Assembly (NCBI GenBank): GCA_015183035.1 | Contig: JACZZP010000005.1 | Coordinates: 1,240,001-1,304,000 of the forward strand | DNA: 64,000 nucleotides | Source of the DNA: Meloidogyne chitwoodi | Taxonomy: Eukaryota; Nematoda; Chromadorea; Rhabditida; Meloidogynidae | Reading direction: 5' to 3' | Shown: positions 51,615-64,000 of the stretch, piece by piece | Layout: every line of letters starts with the position of its first letter | Numbering within the stretch: position 1 is the stretch's first letter | Made by a program: the position numbers and the translations under genes | Notes under the pieces: model-generated | What the model saw: the letters and a program-made list of their open reading frames with translations, nothing else | Databases searched by the model: none | Told to the model about the DNA's origin: nothing

Positions 51615-53719
51615 ATGACTCATGCTTTTATTAAAAAAAGCTTTAAAGAAGATTATTTAAATAAAAATGAAGAAAATATATTTAATTTAAATAAATATAT
51701 TTCTGCTCCAAATAAACCGTTCTTGACACAAAAAAATAATGAAAAATTAATTTTTGAATTAAATAAAAAGGATAATAATAATGAAGAAGAAAAAATTAAA
51801 AATAATAATATAAAATTAAAAAAAATTAGAAACAATAATTTAAATAATTACAGAATGATTGATAAAAGAAATTGGTATGTTTTTTAAAAAATAAATATTT
51901 AATTAAAATTATTTATTTATTTTTTAAGTAAAAATAATTGGAATAAAAGAAAAATAGTTGGTATTGGAATTATTACTTTAATTTTATTAACATGTACTTT
52001 TACTATTTTTGATTCATTATTAGGTAATAATGAAGAAGAAGAAGAAGGAAATAATGAAGAAATTATTAGTAAAGAAGATGCTAAAGTAAATTAATTTATT
52101 TTATTTTTAAATAAATAATTTTATTTAGAATTATTTAAATCAATTTGGATATATTGAAAAACAAGAAGGTAATTTTAAAGATAATTTTTAATAATAAAAT
52201 TAAAAAAAAAGAATAGGTCGTTCTTATGACCAAAAACAAGGAGGAGGGCATAGAACAGCTGATCAACTTCTTGAAGATTTTTCATTAGAATCATTAAGGT
52301 TATTTTAAAATAATAATATTTTTATTAAAATAAATTTAAAGATCAGCTATTTCAAAATTTCAAGAATTTGCTGGTTTACCTTCTACTGGAGAATTAGATA
52401 ATAAAACAATTAAAAAAATGAAAAAGCCAAGATGTGGAATGCAAGATGTTGAAATGATTAGAGGAAGAGAAGAAAAAGGCAAATAATTAATTAAATTAAT
52501 TAAAAAATAATTAAAAGGTACAACATTAATGTGGAGAAAAAGAAAATTAACATATCGTTTAGAACATACAACTAATGATTTACCAACTTATATGCAAAAG
52601 TAAATTAATTAATTAATTATATTTTAAAAAATAAAAAAGAAAATCTCTTCAAATGGCTTTTAATGCATGGTCACAATATATTCCATTAGATTTTGAAGAA
52701 TCTAAAAGTTATAGTGGTAATGTTGATATTCGAGTACGTTTTGCTAGAAAAAGTCATGGAGATCCATGGGCTTTTGATGGAAAAGGTTTTTTTTAATTAA
52801 ATAAATAAATAAATATTTAATTAAAATTAAATAATATTTAGGAGGTGTTTTAGCACATGCTACATTTCCAACAGATGGACAATTACATTTTGATGATGAT
52901 GAACATTGGGCATTTATGGATGCAGAAAAGATTAAAAGGTTTTAAATAATAATTATTTAAAAAATATTAATTATTAAATGTATAGTTATCGTTATACTGA
53001 TCTTTTTTGGGTTTCTTTGCATGAAATTGGACATGTTTTGGGACTTTCACATTCTAAGACTGAAACAGCAATTATGGCCCCATTTTATAAAGTTTTATAT
53101 TTTTAATAAAATAATAATTTTTATTTAAAAAAAGGATCCATCAGAACTTGTAGATTGGAGAAATAATTATTTAAAACCAGAACTTACATTTGATGATATA
53201 AATGCAGCTAAAAATATTTATGGTAATTTTAAAGAAATTATTTTTTAATTTTTTAAATTTAAAAAAAGGAAGTAGAGGAAATATTCGAATACCAACAAAT
53301 AGAGAAGAAGAAGAAGAAGATAATGATGATGATATTGATGGTTTATTTAATAATAATGATTATAATAAAAGTAAGGAAAAATAAATAATTAAAACTAAAA
53401 AAAAATTAAATTTAATTTTGAATAATAATACAATTTAATTAAATATTTTAAAATAAATAAACTTGCTAAAAATATGTAAATATATCATTCGGTGAATTGT
53501 CCATTCTCTAAATAAATAATCTTTTATTATTATTAAAAATATTTTTTAGATAATAAAAAAGGAAGAAAAGAAAAAGATTCAAGTAATGAAATTGAAGAAA
53601 AATTAAGTGATATATTAAAAATGTTTCTTAAAAATAAAGGAATGATTGTAAATAATTCAAAAATAATTTTAATAACAACAACAATATTATGGTTATTATT
53701 ATTATTTATTTTATTTTAA
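51615..53719 (+). CDS. membrane-anchored matrix metalloproteinase without hemopexin domain
   Basis: About ten exons encode a zinc endopeptidase. A polar cytoplasmic head of roughly 90 residues ([14 protein letters not shown]...) precedes a hydrophobic anchor ([16 protein letters not shown]), suggesting type II topology. The propeptide has [18 protein letters not shown] and the cysteine switch PRCGMQD. The catalytic domain starts [11 protein letters not shown], continues [13 protein letters not shown] and [20 protein letters not shown], and carries the zinc site [11 protein letters not shown] with Met-turn IMAPFY. It ends IYGSRG. No hemopexin repeats follow; instead an acidic Glu/Asp/Asn-rich tail leads to a very hydrophobic C-terminus ([17 protein letters not shown]), which could be a GPI signal or second anchor. 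C. elegans ZMP proteases are the nearest relatives. Expected to act on extracellular matrix or cuticle. Confidence 0.9.
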
Positions 53720-54287
53720 TAATTTTTTGTTATTGTCAAATAAATTCTTATTGTACAAATTATTTAAAAAAGATTTTTTTAAAAGAAAAAAAAGATTTTT
53801 TTGATTTTAAATTATTAAATTAATAATTTTATATAAAAAGTTAAATAAAAAGAGAATGTAAAAAATAAATATATTAAAAAAGAATCCAACAATTTATTAA
53901 AGGTAAGATAATGAACAAAATTATGAAACTAATCTAAAACAAAATATTTAAAAAATATTCTTAATTTATTAGAGAAAAGACAGTAAAACACCGGAAAAAT
54001 CAGAAAAATACAAACAATTGGAAAGTTAAATAAATTTCATACAAAAACAAAACTTTTAATGAAGAGATTTTTATATTTATTTTGCATTTTTTCTGATTTT
54101 TTTTACTTTACCTATATCCCCTCTCAAAAAAAAAAATTAGTATAAAATAAAATAAATTTTAAATTTAAATTAAAAATTCTCTTCTTACTTTTAATAAAAT
54201 TAACAAATTAAATACTATAAGTAATTAATTATATAAAAACAAAATAATTATTATAAAAATGAGGTTTTAACAAAATATAAAATTAAT
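53720..54287. other. tail-to-tail spacer
   Basis: 568 bp between the 3' ends of the metalloproteinase and UGGT genes. AT-rich with A-runs (54129-54138) and likely polyadenylation sites for both. Nothing else seen. Confidence 0.45.
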
Positions 54288-57200
54288 TCAAAGTTCACTA
54301 TGTTCAACATCTTCTTTAATTTTTTCTTCTTTTTTCTCAGCATTAGAAATTAAAACTTCTTTTATTTCGTTATCTAATTCTGTCCATTCAGGAATTATTC
54401 TCATAGCTGATTCTAATTTTGGCTCTTTTGTTTGAGGATTATTACACTAAACAAAATTATATATTTTGTTGTATTAATTAAACTAACTAAATCAATAGTT
54501 TTAGCATTAGCTTTAGAAGCATCATCACACCTATGAATGAGTAATATATTCTAAATATAATATTTTAAATTACCATGTTTCACACCAAAGCCATTCCTGT
54601 GGCAAAGAATGTATTCTTACTTGGTGAATCATGTTATTTGGCAAGTCTTGATCCAAATTTGAAAGAGAATTTGGATCGGCACTGAGACCTTGATATTGCC
54701 CTCGAAGGCGATCACCAGCAGCTATTTGTCTGAATTTTAGAAGATCTACAACATAAAGAGCACTGATATGGTATTTCCGGCCTGCCATATGCGAAGACCA
54801 ATAACCACTTTTCCAAAATCTAAATCCATCCATTGAAGTTCGGCTATCACAAAAAGGTGTATATCTGAGAATAAAAAATATAATTAAAAATAAATAATAT
54901 AAATTAATCACCCATAAGGAGCTCCATCTAAATCAAGTTCCATTAGCTCCATCATATCAGAACGAACAACTTGATCAGCATCAACAAAAATTATTTTCTT
55001 TACATCAAGAGGGAACAAAACATCCAAAAATAATATTTTATAACTAAAAAATTAAAAATTAAAAGAAAAATAAAAAATATTACTACTAACCCCCACATAA
55101 TTCTTTGTTTTTCAGTTTGTTGGTGTAACCATCTTGGCCATTTATATTCTATTAATTTATAATCAAATCCATAATGTTTACCCAAAATTGGAAGAGATTC
55201 CTAAGTAAAAATGTTTAAATTTTTTTTATTAAATATATTTTTACCCGAAACTGTGGTGAAAGGTAATTATTTAGTAACCAAAATTTGACTCGATGTTTTG
55301 TATTTTTTAATACCTGAAATATATTTTTTAAATTAAAATCTTAAAAAGAAGTTATAGGTATATTTAAATACCGAAAGCATCATTATACGCAAAAAACGTT
55401 CATATAAATGCCCAGAAGCCAAAGAAAATATATTTATCACATCATACTTTTCACTACCCAATAATTTACTAAAAATAAATAAAAATTAAAAATAAATAAA
55501 ATTAACCTAGATAAATTTTCAACAACTTTTTTAGGTGCCAAATTTGACCAAATTGAATTACTTTCTTCATCATCATCATTATCTTCATCCTTTTCAGATT
55601 GTTCATTATCATTTTCCTTGACACTTTCTTTACTTAATAAATTTCTTTTCTCCATTCCTGGTCTTTTTGCTACTCTCATCCTTATTGTTTTGCCAGTAAA
55701 ACTATCGACCTGATTAATATTTGTAAATTAAAATAATTTAATTTTAAATAATACAAGAACGTGTAATTCCTCCAATTCTATATCAATGTTGTCTACAGCC
55801 TTTTTTGTTATTTTCTCCGAACCAAAACTTCCTTTTATTTCATAAATTTCTTTCGAACGTCCTTCACGAAGTCTCAATATCCAAGCACCTAATAAACATT
55901 TTAAATAATAATTTACAAAAATTTATAAATAATATTTCAAAATAATTCTTACCTGGTCCAGCCTTTAATTGAAAATATCCAAGATTAGCCATTACTATTG
56001 TGTCAAACATTGCAATGTTTGAACGCGTTCCTAATATAAATTGCAGACCACGAGGGGGATTTCCGCTCTGTTCATCAAAGCAATGTCCTTCAAGAAGAAT
56101 ATGACGTAACTGAAAGTGTGCAATAACTTCTTTTGGCACCTAAAATTAAAAATTATTTTAATTTAATATAAAGCCAAAACTAATTCCAATTGAATATTGT
56201 CAAGGTCATGATCAGACCAAATTGGTTGCACCATCCATGCTTCAGGTACATCCAAATTTAGTGTAAAAAGTTGTTTATGTGGTAAGCCTTGAAAATGAGC
56301 AAAATTTTTTAATAATTTTCCATTTTTATCAAAGGCAGGAGTGTCGATAAGAACATAACGATAAAATCTTAAAAATAAAAAAAAATTAAAGAATTATTTC
56401 ATTAACCTTTTCAAAGGAATTTCAGTTATTTTAGTTTTTGGATTCATAGCTAAAGTTAAATCAACATTCAAAACTTTAATTAATATTTGAAGAATTGGAG
56501 TTAATTTTTGTGCTACTCGTGAAATTGGGTTAATTATTGCAACAATTTGAAAAATAGGTCGATCATCATCTTTAGCCAACAGATTCAAAACACTTAAAAA
56601 AATAATTTCAATTAAAAAATAAAAAGATATAGAATATTTAACCTTTCAAATTCCATTCCAATATTTATTGATTGACGACGTTTTTTTATGGCAAAATTGT
56701 CTATGAAACTAATAATTTGCAACAAAGTATCGGAGGGATTTTTAACCTTTAATGTTTTAAATATATTCTAGAAAAATATTCTATATATTTTTATTATATC
56801 TTTAAGTCAAAAAATATTCAAAATTACTTTTGTTCCATGTCGTTGCCAACCTTTGATCAATTCTGAAACTTTTTTGATACCTCTTCGTTCAGCCAAACGC
56901 TCAGCTAAAGCAAAATCCTCCAGACCAAAATCCTCATTACTTTCAAGTGGTCCATAAACCTTAAAATAAAATTTAAAATTTGAATTAAATAAACCTTTGA
57001 ATTGATAAAAATAGCTATCTGTCCTTGAATTAAATTCAAATCCTTGGAAGCAAATGCAAATTGAAGAGTCAATCTTCTTTCAACATGACCACTCTTTAAT
57101 TCAGCCAAAACTGGATCAATTCCAACTCCATGACCTACAACTTCTTTTAACAATTTTTCGACAGATTTTTCATCAAATATTTTCTCTCCTATAGATTCAA

Positions 57201-60200
57201 TTTCTTCTAATCCTAATAATTTATTTAATGTTCTTTTTGCCGATGCTGAGGAAAGACGAGCCAAGATTGCATCAAAAATGTGGGCAATCGTCCATGAATT
57301 CTTTTCAGTTGAAACTTTTGGGCCATTATGAATTAAAGCTAAACGCATATTATTGCTCTTCTTTAATGCTTTTAATGCATCTTTAAATAATTTCTGCCCT
57401 TTAGAAGAATTTAGATCTGTAATTAACCAAACGGTAAACCAATGAATTGTTTCATCATCATTATCAAGTGTTTCATCTGATCGAATTAAATAACGTCGTT
57501 CTTTTAGCAAACATTTAAACCGTTTTTGAAAGCTGAATAATAAAATTTAATGAGTAATTTAAGAAAAAACACCCATGATACCTTATTTTATTTAAAATAT
57601 TATCATCATCATCACAAGAAACGTCATCATTCGAAACAAAAATTGATGTTTGTAATGTTCTCTGTTCATTGACTATTTCATCCTCAGAACCAATTAATCT
57701 TGAATTTAATCGAGGTAATACATCTGGTCTTGACATAATCCAATTTAATGCATTTTCACGATCTGTTAAACTTCCATCCATAACTGCACGTTGAAGAGAA
57801 TTTGTTTGACGCATAACTGAGAAAAGTATTCCATCCTCAATTCTATCAGAAGATTCCAATACTGAATTATCTAAAGGGATTCCATTAACTAAAACTGCTG
57901 GTAATTGGCGAAGACCACTACGCCGATAAAAATTTATTCCATTTGAGATATTCTTGCGATAATCAGAATTAAGACCAAAAATATTGTCTAAATCAGAATC
58001 AGGAAAATGTCCTTTAAAAAATTTGTGGACATCAGATATTTGAATTGGCGATGATAATTCTTCGTGAATCTGACAAATAAATAAAAAAAACTTATTTTAA
58101 TTAAAAAATTACCCTTTGAATAAAATGAATTGCTTTAAGAGTTCCTTTTGTGTTTTGTACAAATTCGAAAATATTTAATAAAGCAATATCCACATGTGAT
58201 TTACCGTCCAAGGAAGACGAATCATTGACAACAAAAATAAATCCAATTCGAATTGGAACTTGGTGTGCATATAGAGAAAATGATGTTTTTAATATATTTT
58301 TAGAAGAAGGAGAAGCCGGATTTAATATACAAATCTAAAAATTAAAAGAAATTAAAAAAATTTTAAATTAATACCAAAGAAAACAAATTTCGTGCAATTG
58401 GACGAATCATTCCTGGAAAATATGGTTGTAACAACAATCGAACACTATTTCCCCAATCAGAATATTGTTCATCTTTGTCAAGATTCTGTCATAAATAAAT
58501 AAAAAGACGACAATTTTTAAGTTAATATTATGTTAATGTTTTTAATAAATAACAAAATTAATTTTAGGAGAATTAGAATATAATCTATAATGAAGAATTA
58601 AAATTCAACAATGATACAAAAATAAAGAGGAATAATATATTTGATCTTTTTCGAAATTTTTCATAAATTTTATTTAAAAAAATTTAATATTTAAGTAAAA
58701 ATTAAAACCGTACATTTATCCAATAGGGATCCCCGTTCCGAAAATCCAAAGCCCAGGTATTAGATTTGTCCTCTGACAGATCCATTGATTGTAAAACTGA
58801 TAGATATTCACGCTAAAAAAGTAAAAAAATAAATTTAAAATAATTAAATTTTTATTTAAAAAACTTTATATCCAAGTTGTCTAAAAGAGTCAGAAAGTAA
58901 TTGTTCTTGTCTCAAAGTTTCAAAAAGATGAAATAAATCAATAGAATCAAGGTCATGGCCTATATTAATTCCATTTATCCAAAGAGCATATTCTCCTTCA
59001 GAAAGCTCCAATTCTTTATTCCACTGATGTTGATTAAATGCAATTTCTTCTCGAAATGATTGACTGACTTTAAGTTTAGTTAATGACCTAAAAAACAATA
59101 AAAATTATTATTTTTTTAATAAATTAAATCTAGATGACTAATCTAGTCATACCTTGCTCTAGTTGGAAAATTTTGTGATAAATCTATAAGTGAAGAAATC
59201 ACATTTTCCGAGGAAGTATCCATTATATGTTGAGCAGCCTGTATTTTAAAACATAAATTTATAATTTTTGAAAAAAACCTGAATTCCTATATCTACAAGT
59301 TCATCCTGTTTCAAAGGTATTAATATATCAAAATCATCTTGATTAGATTTCTCTCTAAATTAAAGAATTTAGAAAAATTCTAGTATTTTTATATAAATAA
59401 TTGTATATGTTCAAAACTATTGATATAATTAAAATAAAAAACCCATTAATTTCATTTCCATCGATTTGATTATTTGCTAAAGCTAAATCATCGAGAGCTT
59501 TATATTCAGTACTTTTAATAGCCAATTCAACGCCATATCCAGCTAAAGAAACCAAAGGAGTTGAAAAAGCAGAAGTCTTTGAAATACAAAAAATTTAAAT
59601 ATTTGATCGATGTCCATTTTTTCTTTTGGTGATTAACAATAATAAAAAAATTCGAGAAATTTTTATAAAAGAACTAAATATAATTTTTCGAATCTAACAC
59701 CTTTTAGGATCTGCTATTGATTAGAGTCAACCTAAACAACTTTTCTAAACTCTTTCCAGGAGATCACTGATCTTATTTAAATATAAATGAAAAAAGGATA
59801 AAAACTAATTGTAAGGAATAAAAAGAAGTGACTAAAAGTGTTATTAACATATATTTAAAAAGCAAACCTTCTTATCAAAATGTCGGAAAACATATCTGAT
59901 TATTCCTTTATTAGATAATTTAACAAATTGTTTATGATATTGTTTAAAAATGTTTGGTTGACCAATATTAGCATATAAAACAACAAGAGGAAAATTATAA
60001 GAGGAAGCTTCAGGAAGATTGTTTGGATAAAGATGATCTATCGAATAAACAGGACCAACTTCTCTAAATAATATTTATTTAAATAGAATATTAAAAAAAG
60101 AAAACCTTTCATTTGCATCTTTAAGTAATATATCAAATTCAGAATATTTACAACTAACAATTCCATGTATTTCATAAAAAGGGCCATCCTCTGGACATTT

Positions 60201-60834
60201 TTTCTCTGACAATTTTTGCAAAAAATCATTTGCAATCTAAAGTAGAATATGAAAATTATTTATTTATACTAAAGACCGAACTTGAGCTTCGATCGATACT
60301 AAATAATCGAAAATATAGTTAATATATCATATCGATCCGGTCAGTAATTTATACCTGTCTATGTAACTGAATACGTGAAGAATAAAGCCTTAATGCCAAA
60401 GATAATTTAAGAAGAGAAATTCCTGATTGGCCGTCAGGCAAAAGATTTTCGGCAATTTTAAGCGCTAAATTAAATTCTTGTTCATCACTATAATGCTCTA
60501 AAAAATGTTAAAATTTAAATATATTTTATAAGAATTAATTACAAACTTGAAATTAAATATTCATCAGCAATAATTGTTTCAACAAAACTCCAAAATAAAT
60601 TTTCATTTGAGATCGTATTTGCAACAAATTCACTTAAAAATAATGAAAAAAATAAATTTAAAAATACCTTGTTTCTGCTAATAAAGATGTATGCGTCCAA
60701 TTTGTTTCAAGTGAACTACTAATTATTTTATAACCTCTATTACATTTTATACAATTAAGAAAAACAAAAAGTGTAATAAATAATTTAATAAAACTTTTGT
60801 TTACACTATTTTTCGATGTCCTTAATTTATACAT
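54288..60834 (-). CDS. uggt-1: UDP-glucose:glycoprotein glucosyltransferase (ER folding sensor)
   Basis: A gene of about 25 exons encoding roughly 1,500 residues. ATG at 60834 gives a signal peptide ([17 protein letters not shown]) and the family start [15 protein letters not shown]. The N-terminal thioredoxin-like folding-sensor region covers most of 55700-60700. An acidic linker ([16 protein letters not shown], near 55600) precedes the GT24 catalytic domain, with [19 protein letters not shown] (DxD motif), [40 protein letters not shown] and [13 protein letters not shown]. It ends VEHSEL, an HDEL-like ER retrieval signal. UGGT adds glucose to N-glycans of misfolded proteins so that calnexin/calreticulin rebind them. 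Nematodes can have two paralogues (UGGT-1, UGGT-2); the intact DxD and ER signal support an active enzyme, but the paralogue is not proven. Confidence 0.94.
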
Positions 60835-61062
60835 CAAAAAACCTTTAAATATTTTTACTAAAAATTGAAATTAATTTATAAAATTAAATACTAAAAATAT
60901 CTAATATATTAACATAAAAATGAATAGAATAAATGGAGAAAATACGTATGTATAATTTTAAAATGCGAAGAAACTTTTCCACGAATTATTCAAAATATGC
61001 CACATTTTATGTAGTCTATTGTGTTTTCTTTTTCTATAATTTAATACTCAAAATGGGACCTA

Positions 61063-61199
61063 TACATTTCGTCTAACAAAATTGCACGACATTTCGCCTT
61101 TACGGCAAAAAAACTACATTTCGTTTACCCGAGCCCACGATTTTTTGCCATTGGGACGAAATGTCGTGCACATTCTGTCGACGAAATGTCTTGGACACG
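61063..61199. repeat. cluster of inverted ACATTTCG motifs
   Basis: ACATTTCGT/C occurs at about 61064, 61090 and 61116, then in inverse form (GACGAAATGTC) at about 61155 and 61188. The longest pair, TGCACGACATTTCG and CGAAATGTCGTGCA, is a perfect 14-bp inverted repeat about 60 bp apart. It lies 230-365 bp upstream of the UGGT start and is GC-richer than its surroundings. The rest of 60835-61411 is AT-rich spacer with no gene. Confidence 0.8.
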
Positions 61200-61411
61200 G
61201 TAAAAATGGTTTTGTCTGGTAAATTTGACAGTTGAGTAAATGTTAAAATCAACTAATTGTAAATTCAAAAGTGAACTATTTTTTGGTAGAAGTTTATTAA
61301 CAATTTTTCTTCAAAAGTTTAATATTTTTTAATTATTTACAATTAAAAATAAAATTAAAAAAATATAAGAGAAAATATTGTTTTTAATTTAAATTGTTTT
61401 ATTTTATTAAA

Positions 61412-61648
61412 TTAACCAACAACTCTCATTTTATGAAAATTGTTGAATTTTTCATTTGTTAATCTAGCAAAACTGCCAATATCCTTAATTAGATAAACAA
61501 CTTTTACAGGCTCTTCTAACACTGAAAAATATATTTAAAAAATACTTTTTTATTAAAATTTACAATTTTCATTATTATCTTCTCCCATTGTGAAATTTTT
61601 TAAAAATACTATGAGAAGAATAAAAAATTTAATTATTATATTTTTCAT
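61412..61648 (-). CDS. 64-residue secreted peptide, unknown family
   Basis: Two exons (61648-61564, 61521-61412) join with phase 1 and a good TTTTTCAG acceptor. The product starts with a signal peptide (MKNIIIKFFILLIVFLKNF) and, after an acidic spacer (GEDNNENLLEEP), has a conserved-looking body: VKVVYLIKDIGSFARL, then NEKFNNFHKMRVVG and stop. The terminal Gly could be an amidation donor, giving a VV-amide, which would suggest a peptide hormone; this is inference. No Cys is present. I do not recognise the family. Splice sites and signal peptide make it credible, yet the ORF is short and the AT-rich background raises the chance of error. Confidence 0.6.
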
Positions 61649-62052
61649 TCTGATATTTAAAATTAGTATTTTAGTTGTTTATTTATGTCTATTAATTTAT
61701 TAAAAATAATTTATAAAATATTTTTTAAATAATAAATACCTAAATAAATATTCATTTTTAATTTTTAGTATATAAACAATTTAAAATAACAAAATCTTTA
61801 AAGTTATTTGCATATTTAAATCATAAAATAAAATATTTTTTCATTACAATCATTTTATTAAAAATATTTTTTAATTAAAAAATAATAATTTTAATGGTTA
61901 ATTAAATATGAAAAAATATAATATTTTTTAAATATTTATTCAGGAAATATTCTTAAAATATTTTATTTGATTATTTTTATTAAAAAAGAAATATTTATTT
62001 TTCTTTAATTAATTAATTTATAGGTAACTAAAAATATTTTTTCTTCTTTTTA
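61649..62052. other. AT-rich spacer
   Basis: 404 bp between the stop of MTAP and the start of the small secreted peptide gene, all on the minus strand. Nothing recognisable besides A/T runs. Confidence 0.4.
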
Positions 62053-63278
62053 CTAAATTAAATGTTCAAAATTAAGTATACAACCACCATCCATAACTGA
62101 TTTTCTTGCCAATTCCTATTTTAAATTATTTTTAAAATAAAAAAATAAAAATTACTTTTGCTTCATCAACTTCTTTAATAATTTCTTTATTTCTTTTATC
62201 AATATCAATTATTGCATTAAAAAGTATTTCTTGTAAATTTGTTGAATTTTTTTTCATAATTTCTGATACTAAATCAATATTAACCTAAATAAATATTTAA
62301 ATTTAATTTATTATTTAAAACCCCTTCTTCACTATCTTTCCAACAATCATAATCAGTTACAGCAGCTAAAGAAGCATAAGGAATACCCAATTCTTTAGCA
62401 AGTACAGCCTAAATTTAATATTTAAAATTATGGCAAGAATTTTGTTAATTTCATCTTCTAAAAATAGATATATGTAATTGTGGGAATTAATTAATTATTT
62501 TATTTATAAACTTCTGGGCAAACTGTCATTCCAACTAAATCAGCTTTCCATTGACGAAAAAGTTCACTTTCAGCACGTGTAGAGAATCTTGGTCCTTCTA
62601 CACAAACAAGAGTTCCTTTTTTATGATAATTTAATTCAGTTTTTGAAAGAGAAGAAATTAAAATCTTTTATAAAATTTAAAATAAATTTTTAAATTTTAA
62701 AACTTGTCTCATTTTTTCATTAAATGTTGGATGCATTGGAATATGACAAATACCCTTAGGATGATTAGGTAAACCATCATAAAATGTTTGTGAACGTTTA
62801 TTTGTTCTAAATATTAAAATATTTAATTTAAATATAAACCTATCAATAAAAGAATCTAAAACAACAAAATGTCCAGGAGATAATTCTTCTTTAAGAGATC
62901 CACAAGCAGTCACTCCAATAATTACTGAAACACCAATCTTTTTAAGTGCCCAAATATTAGCTCTATAATTAACATTTGTTGGATTAATATAATGATTACG
63001 TCCATGTCTTATAAATAATATTTAAATTAAATTAAAAATAAAATAAATAAAATTACCTTGAAAGAATAATACATTCAATTTCATCATTTATTTTTCCTTC
63101 AATTAAAACATCAGAAGGATTACCAAAAGGTGTATTATTAATATTTATTTCTTTTATTTCTTTCAAAATATCTGTATCTTTAATAAAACCTGTACCACCA
63201 ATTATACCAATCTATAAAATTATTTGAAATTATTTAACAAAAATAAATAAATAAACTAACTTTTATATTTGAATTCAT
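62053..63278 (-). CDS. mtap: S-methyl-5'-thioadenosine phosphorylase (MTAP)
   Basis: Enzyme of methionine salvage: methylthioadenosine plus phosphate gives adenine and methylthioribose-1-phosphate. About eight short exons encode roughly 280 residues. Visible landmarks are IGIIGGTGF at the start (phosphate-binding), [32 protein letters not shown] split over exons, [50 protein letters not shown] (substrate-binding), [12 protein letters not shown], and [23 protein letters not shown]. The gene ends [13 protein letters not shown] at 62053. The first exon is only MNSNIK. The family, order and length all fit a complete cytosolic MTAP. It lies head-to-tail upstream of the small secreted peptide gene and UGGT, but the gaps (about 400-580 bp) are not operon-like. 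Confidence 0.94.
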
Positions 63279-64000
63279 TATAAAAATAATAATAATAATA
63301 AATTATATTAATATGTAAAATTAAAATAAATTTATTTTAAAATATATATTTAATTAATTAAAAATAAAAAAATAGGGTTAATTATATTTAATATTTAAAT
63401 ATTTAATTAAAAGATTATGTGAACAAAAAATCATATTTTATTTTTTATTTGTTTGTTTTAAAAAATAAATAGAAAAATATAAATAAAAATATTAATTTTT
63501 AATTTATTAATTAATAAATTTTATTTTAAAACTTTTTTGTTGCGATTTATTTTAATATTAAAAAAATAAACTTTGAAAAATATTTAAAAAGAATTTTAAA
63601 TAATTTGTTTAACAAAAAATAGGTAAACATTTCTATCTTTTTTTTTTGTTTCTACAATCAATAGATTAAAAATATAATATTACAATTTTATTATCTATGT
63701 AAAACAACTTGGCTCAACAAATAATAAGAAAAAAATATTTAAAATAAATAAATATATTGATTAAAAAGTAAATAAAAGTTAAAATTATAATTTTATTAAT
63801 TTTAAAAAACAGAAATTATTTAAAATATTCATTTGTACTAAAAAATGGAGTAAAAATTAAAAATTTTAACAAATATTAATTACCTATTTAACTGAATAAA
63901 TTCTCGGTCGTTGCAAGTTTTTTTTCTTTAAATTTAATTTATATTTCTAAAAAAGTGTAGTGCATAAAATTGTAAACATAAATTAATATAGATTGAAACC
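63279..64000. other. AT-rich flank without a supported gene
   Basis: Upstream of MTAP and therefore expected to include its promoter. Mostly A/T runs with several AATTAATT palindromes; no ORF or RNA gene can be supported. Confidence 0.4.

Overview
This window looks like nuclear DNA of a plant-parasitic nematode of the root-knot type (Meloidogyne-like). It is extremely AT-rich. Genes are cut into many small exons by introns of about 45-80 nt, whose acceptors often read AAG or TAG rather than the Caenorhabditis TTTCAG. Most recognisable proteins are closest to nematode families: a serpentine receptor of the SRT type, PAT-10 troponin C, UNC-54/MYO-type myosin and a nematode Mextli. Species cannot be fixed from the sequence alone. 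Gene models were assembled by eye from reading frame, splice sites and family knowledge. Outer coordinates are more reliable than every internal junction.

Layout, left half. 1-616: last exons of a SUN-domain nuclear-envelope protein (+). 959-1642: small unknown protein (-). 3425-5711: Mextli-type eIF4E-binding translation regulator (+). 5999-7428: SRT chemoreceptor with a frame problem (-). 7556-8202: long inverted-repeat transposon. 9162-12621: FLYWCH plus HMG-box DNA-binding protein (+). 13357-21027: muscle myosin heavy chain (+). 21356-21876: a four-exon neuropeptide precursor carrying an allatostatin-C-like Cys loop (-). 21877-25464: long AT-rich gene desert. 25465-26308: candidate RFamide precursor (+). 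27006-31451: two or three minus-strand models with repeated, unrecognised domains.

Layout, right half. 31867-35011: shortened HSP110 co-chaperone (+). 35523-39522: PTPDC1 phosphatase (+). 39624-40728: troponin C pat-10 (-). 41346-44107: GALNT7/GLY-7 O-glycosyltransferase (-). 44506-45829: GC-richer higher-order satellite with a 427-bp period built from about 42-bp subunits, lying in the shared upstream region of two divergent genes. 46201-49236: LCLAT1-type acyltransferase (+) with two foldback transposons in its introns; one forms part of a splice acceptor. 50008-50533: small secreted 10-Cys protein (-). 51615-53719: membrane-anchored minimal matrix metalloproteinase (+). 54288-60834: UDP-glucose:glycoprotein glucosyltransferase (-). 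61412-61648: 64-residue secreted peptide (-). 62053-63278: methylthioadenosine phosphorylase (-).

The genes do not form one pathway. Two themes recur: muscle (myosin, troponin C) and secretory-pathway or secreted products (UGGT, GLY-7, metalloproteinase, Cys-rich protein, three possible peptide precursors). The most notable items are the Cys-loop neuropeptide hidden in tiny exons, the 427-bp higher-order satellite, the transposon sitting on a splice acceptor, the HSP110 that lacks most of its substrate-binding beta domain, and the FLYWCH/HMG-box protein that seems to need a GC-AG intron.
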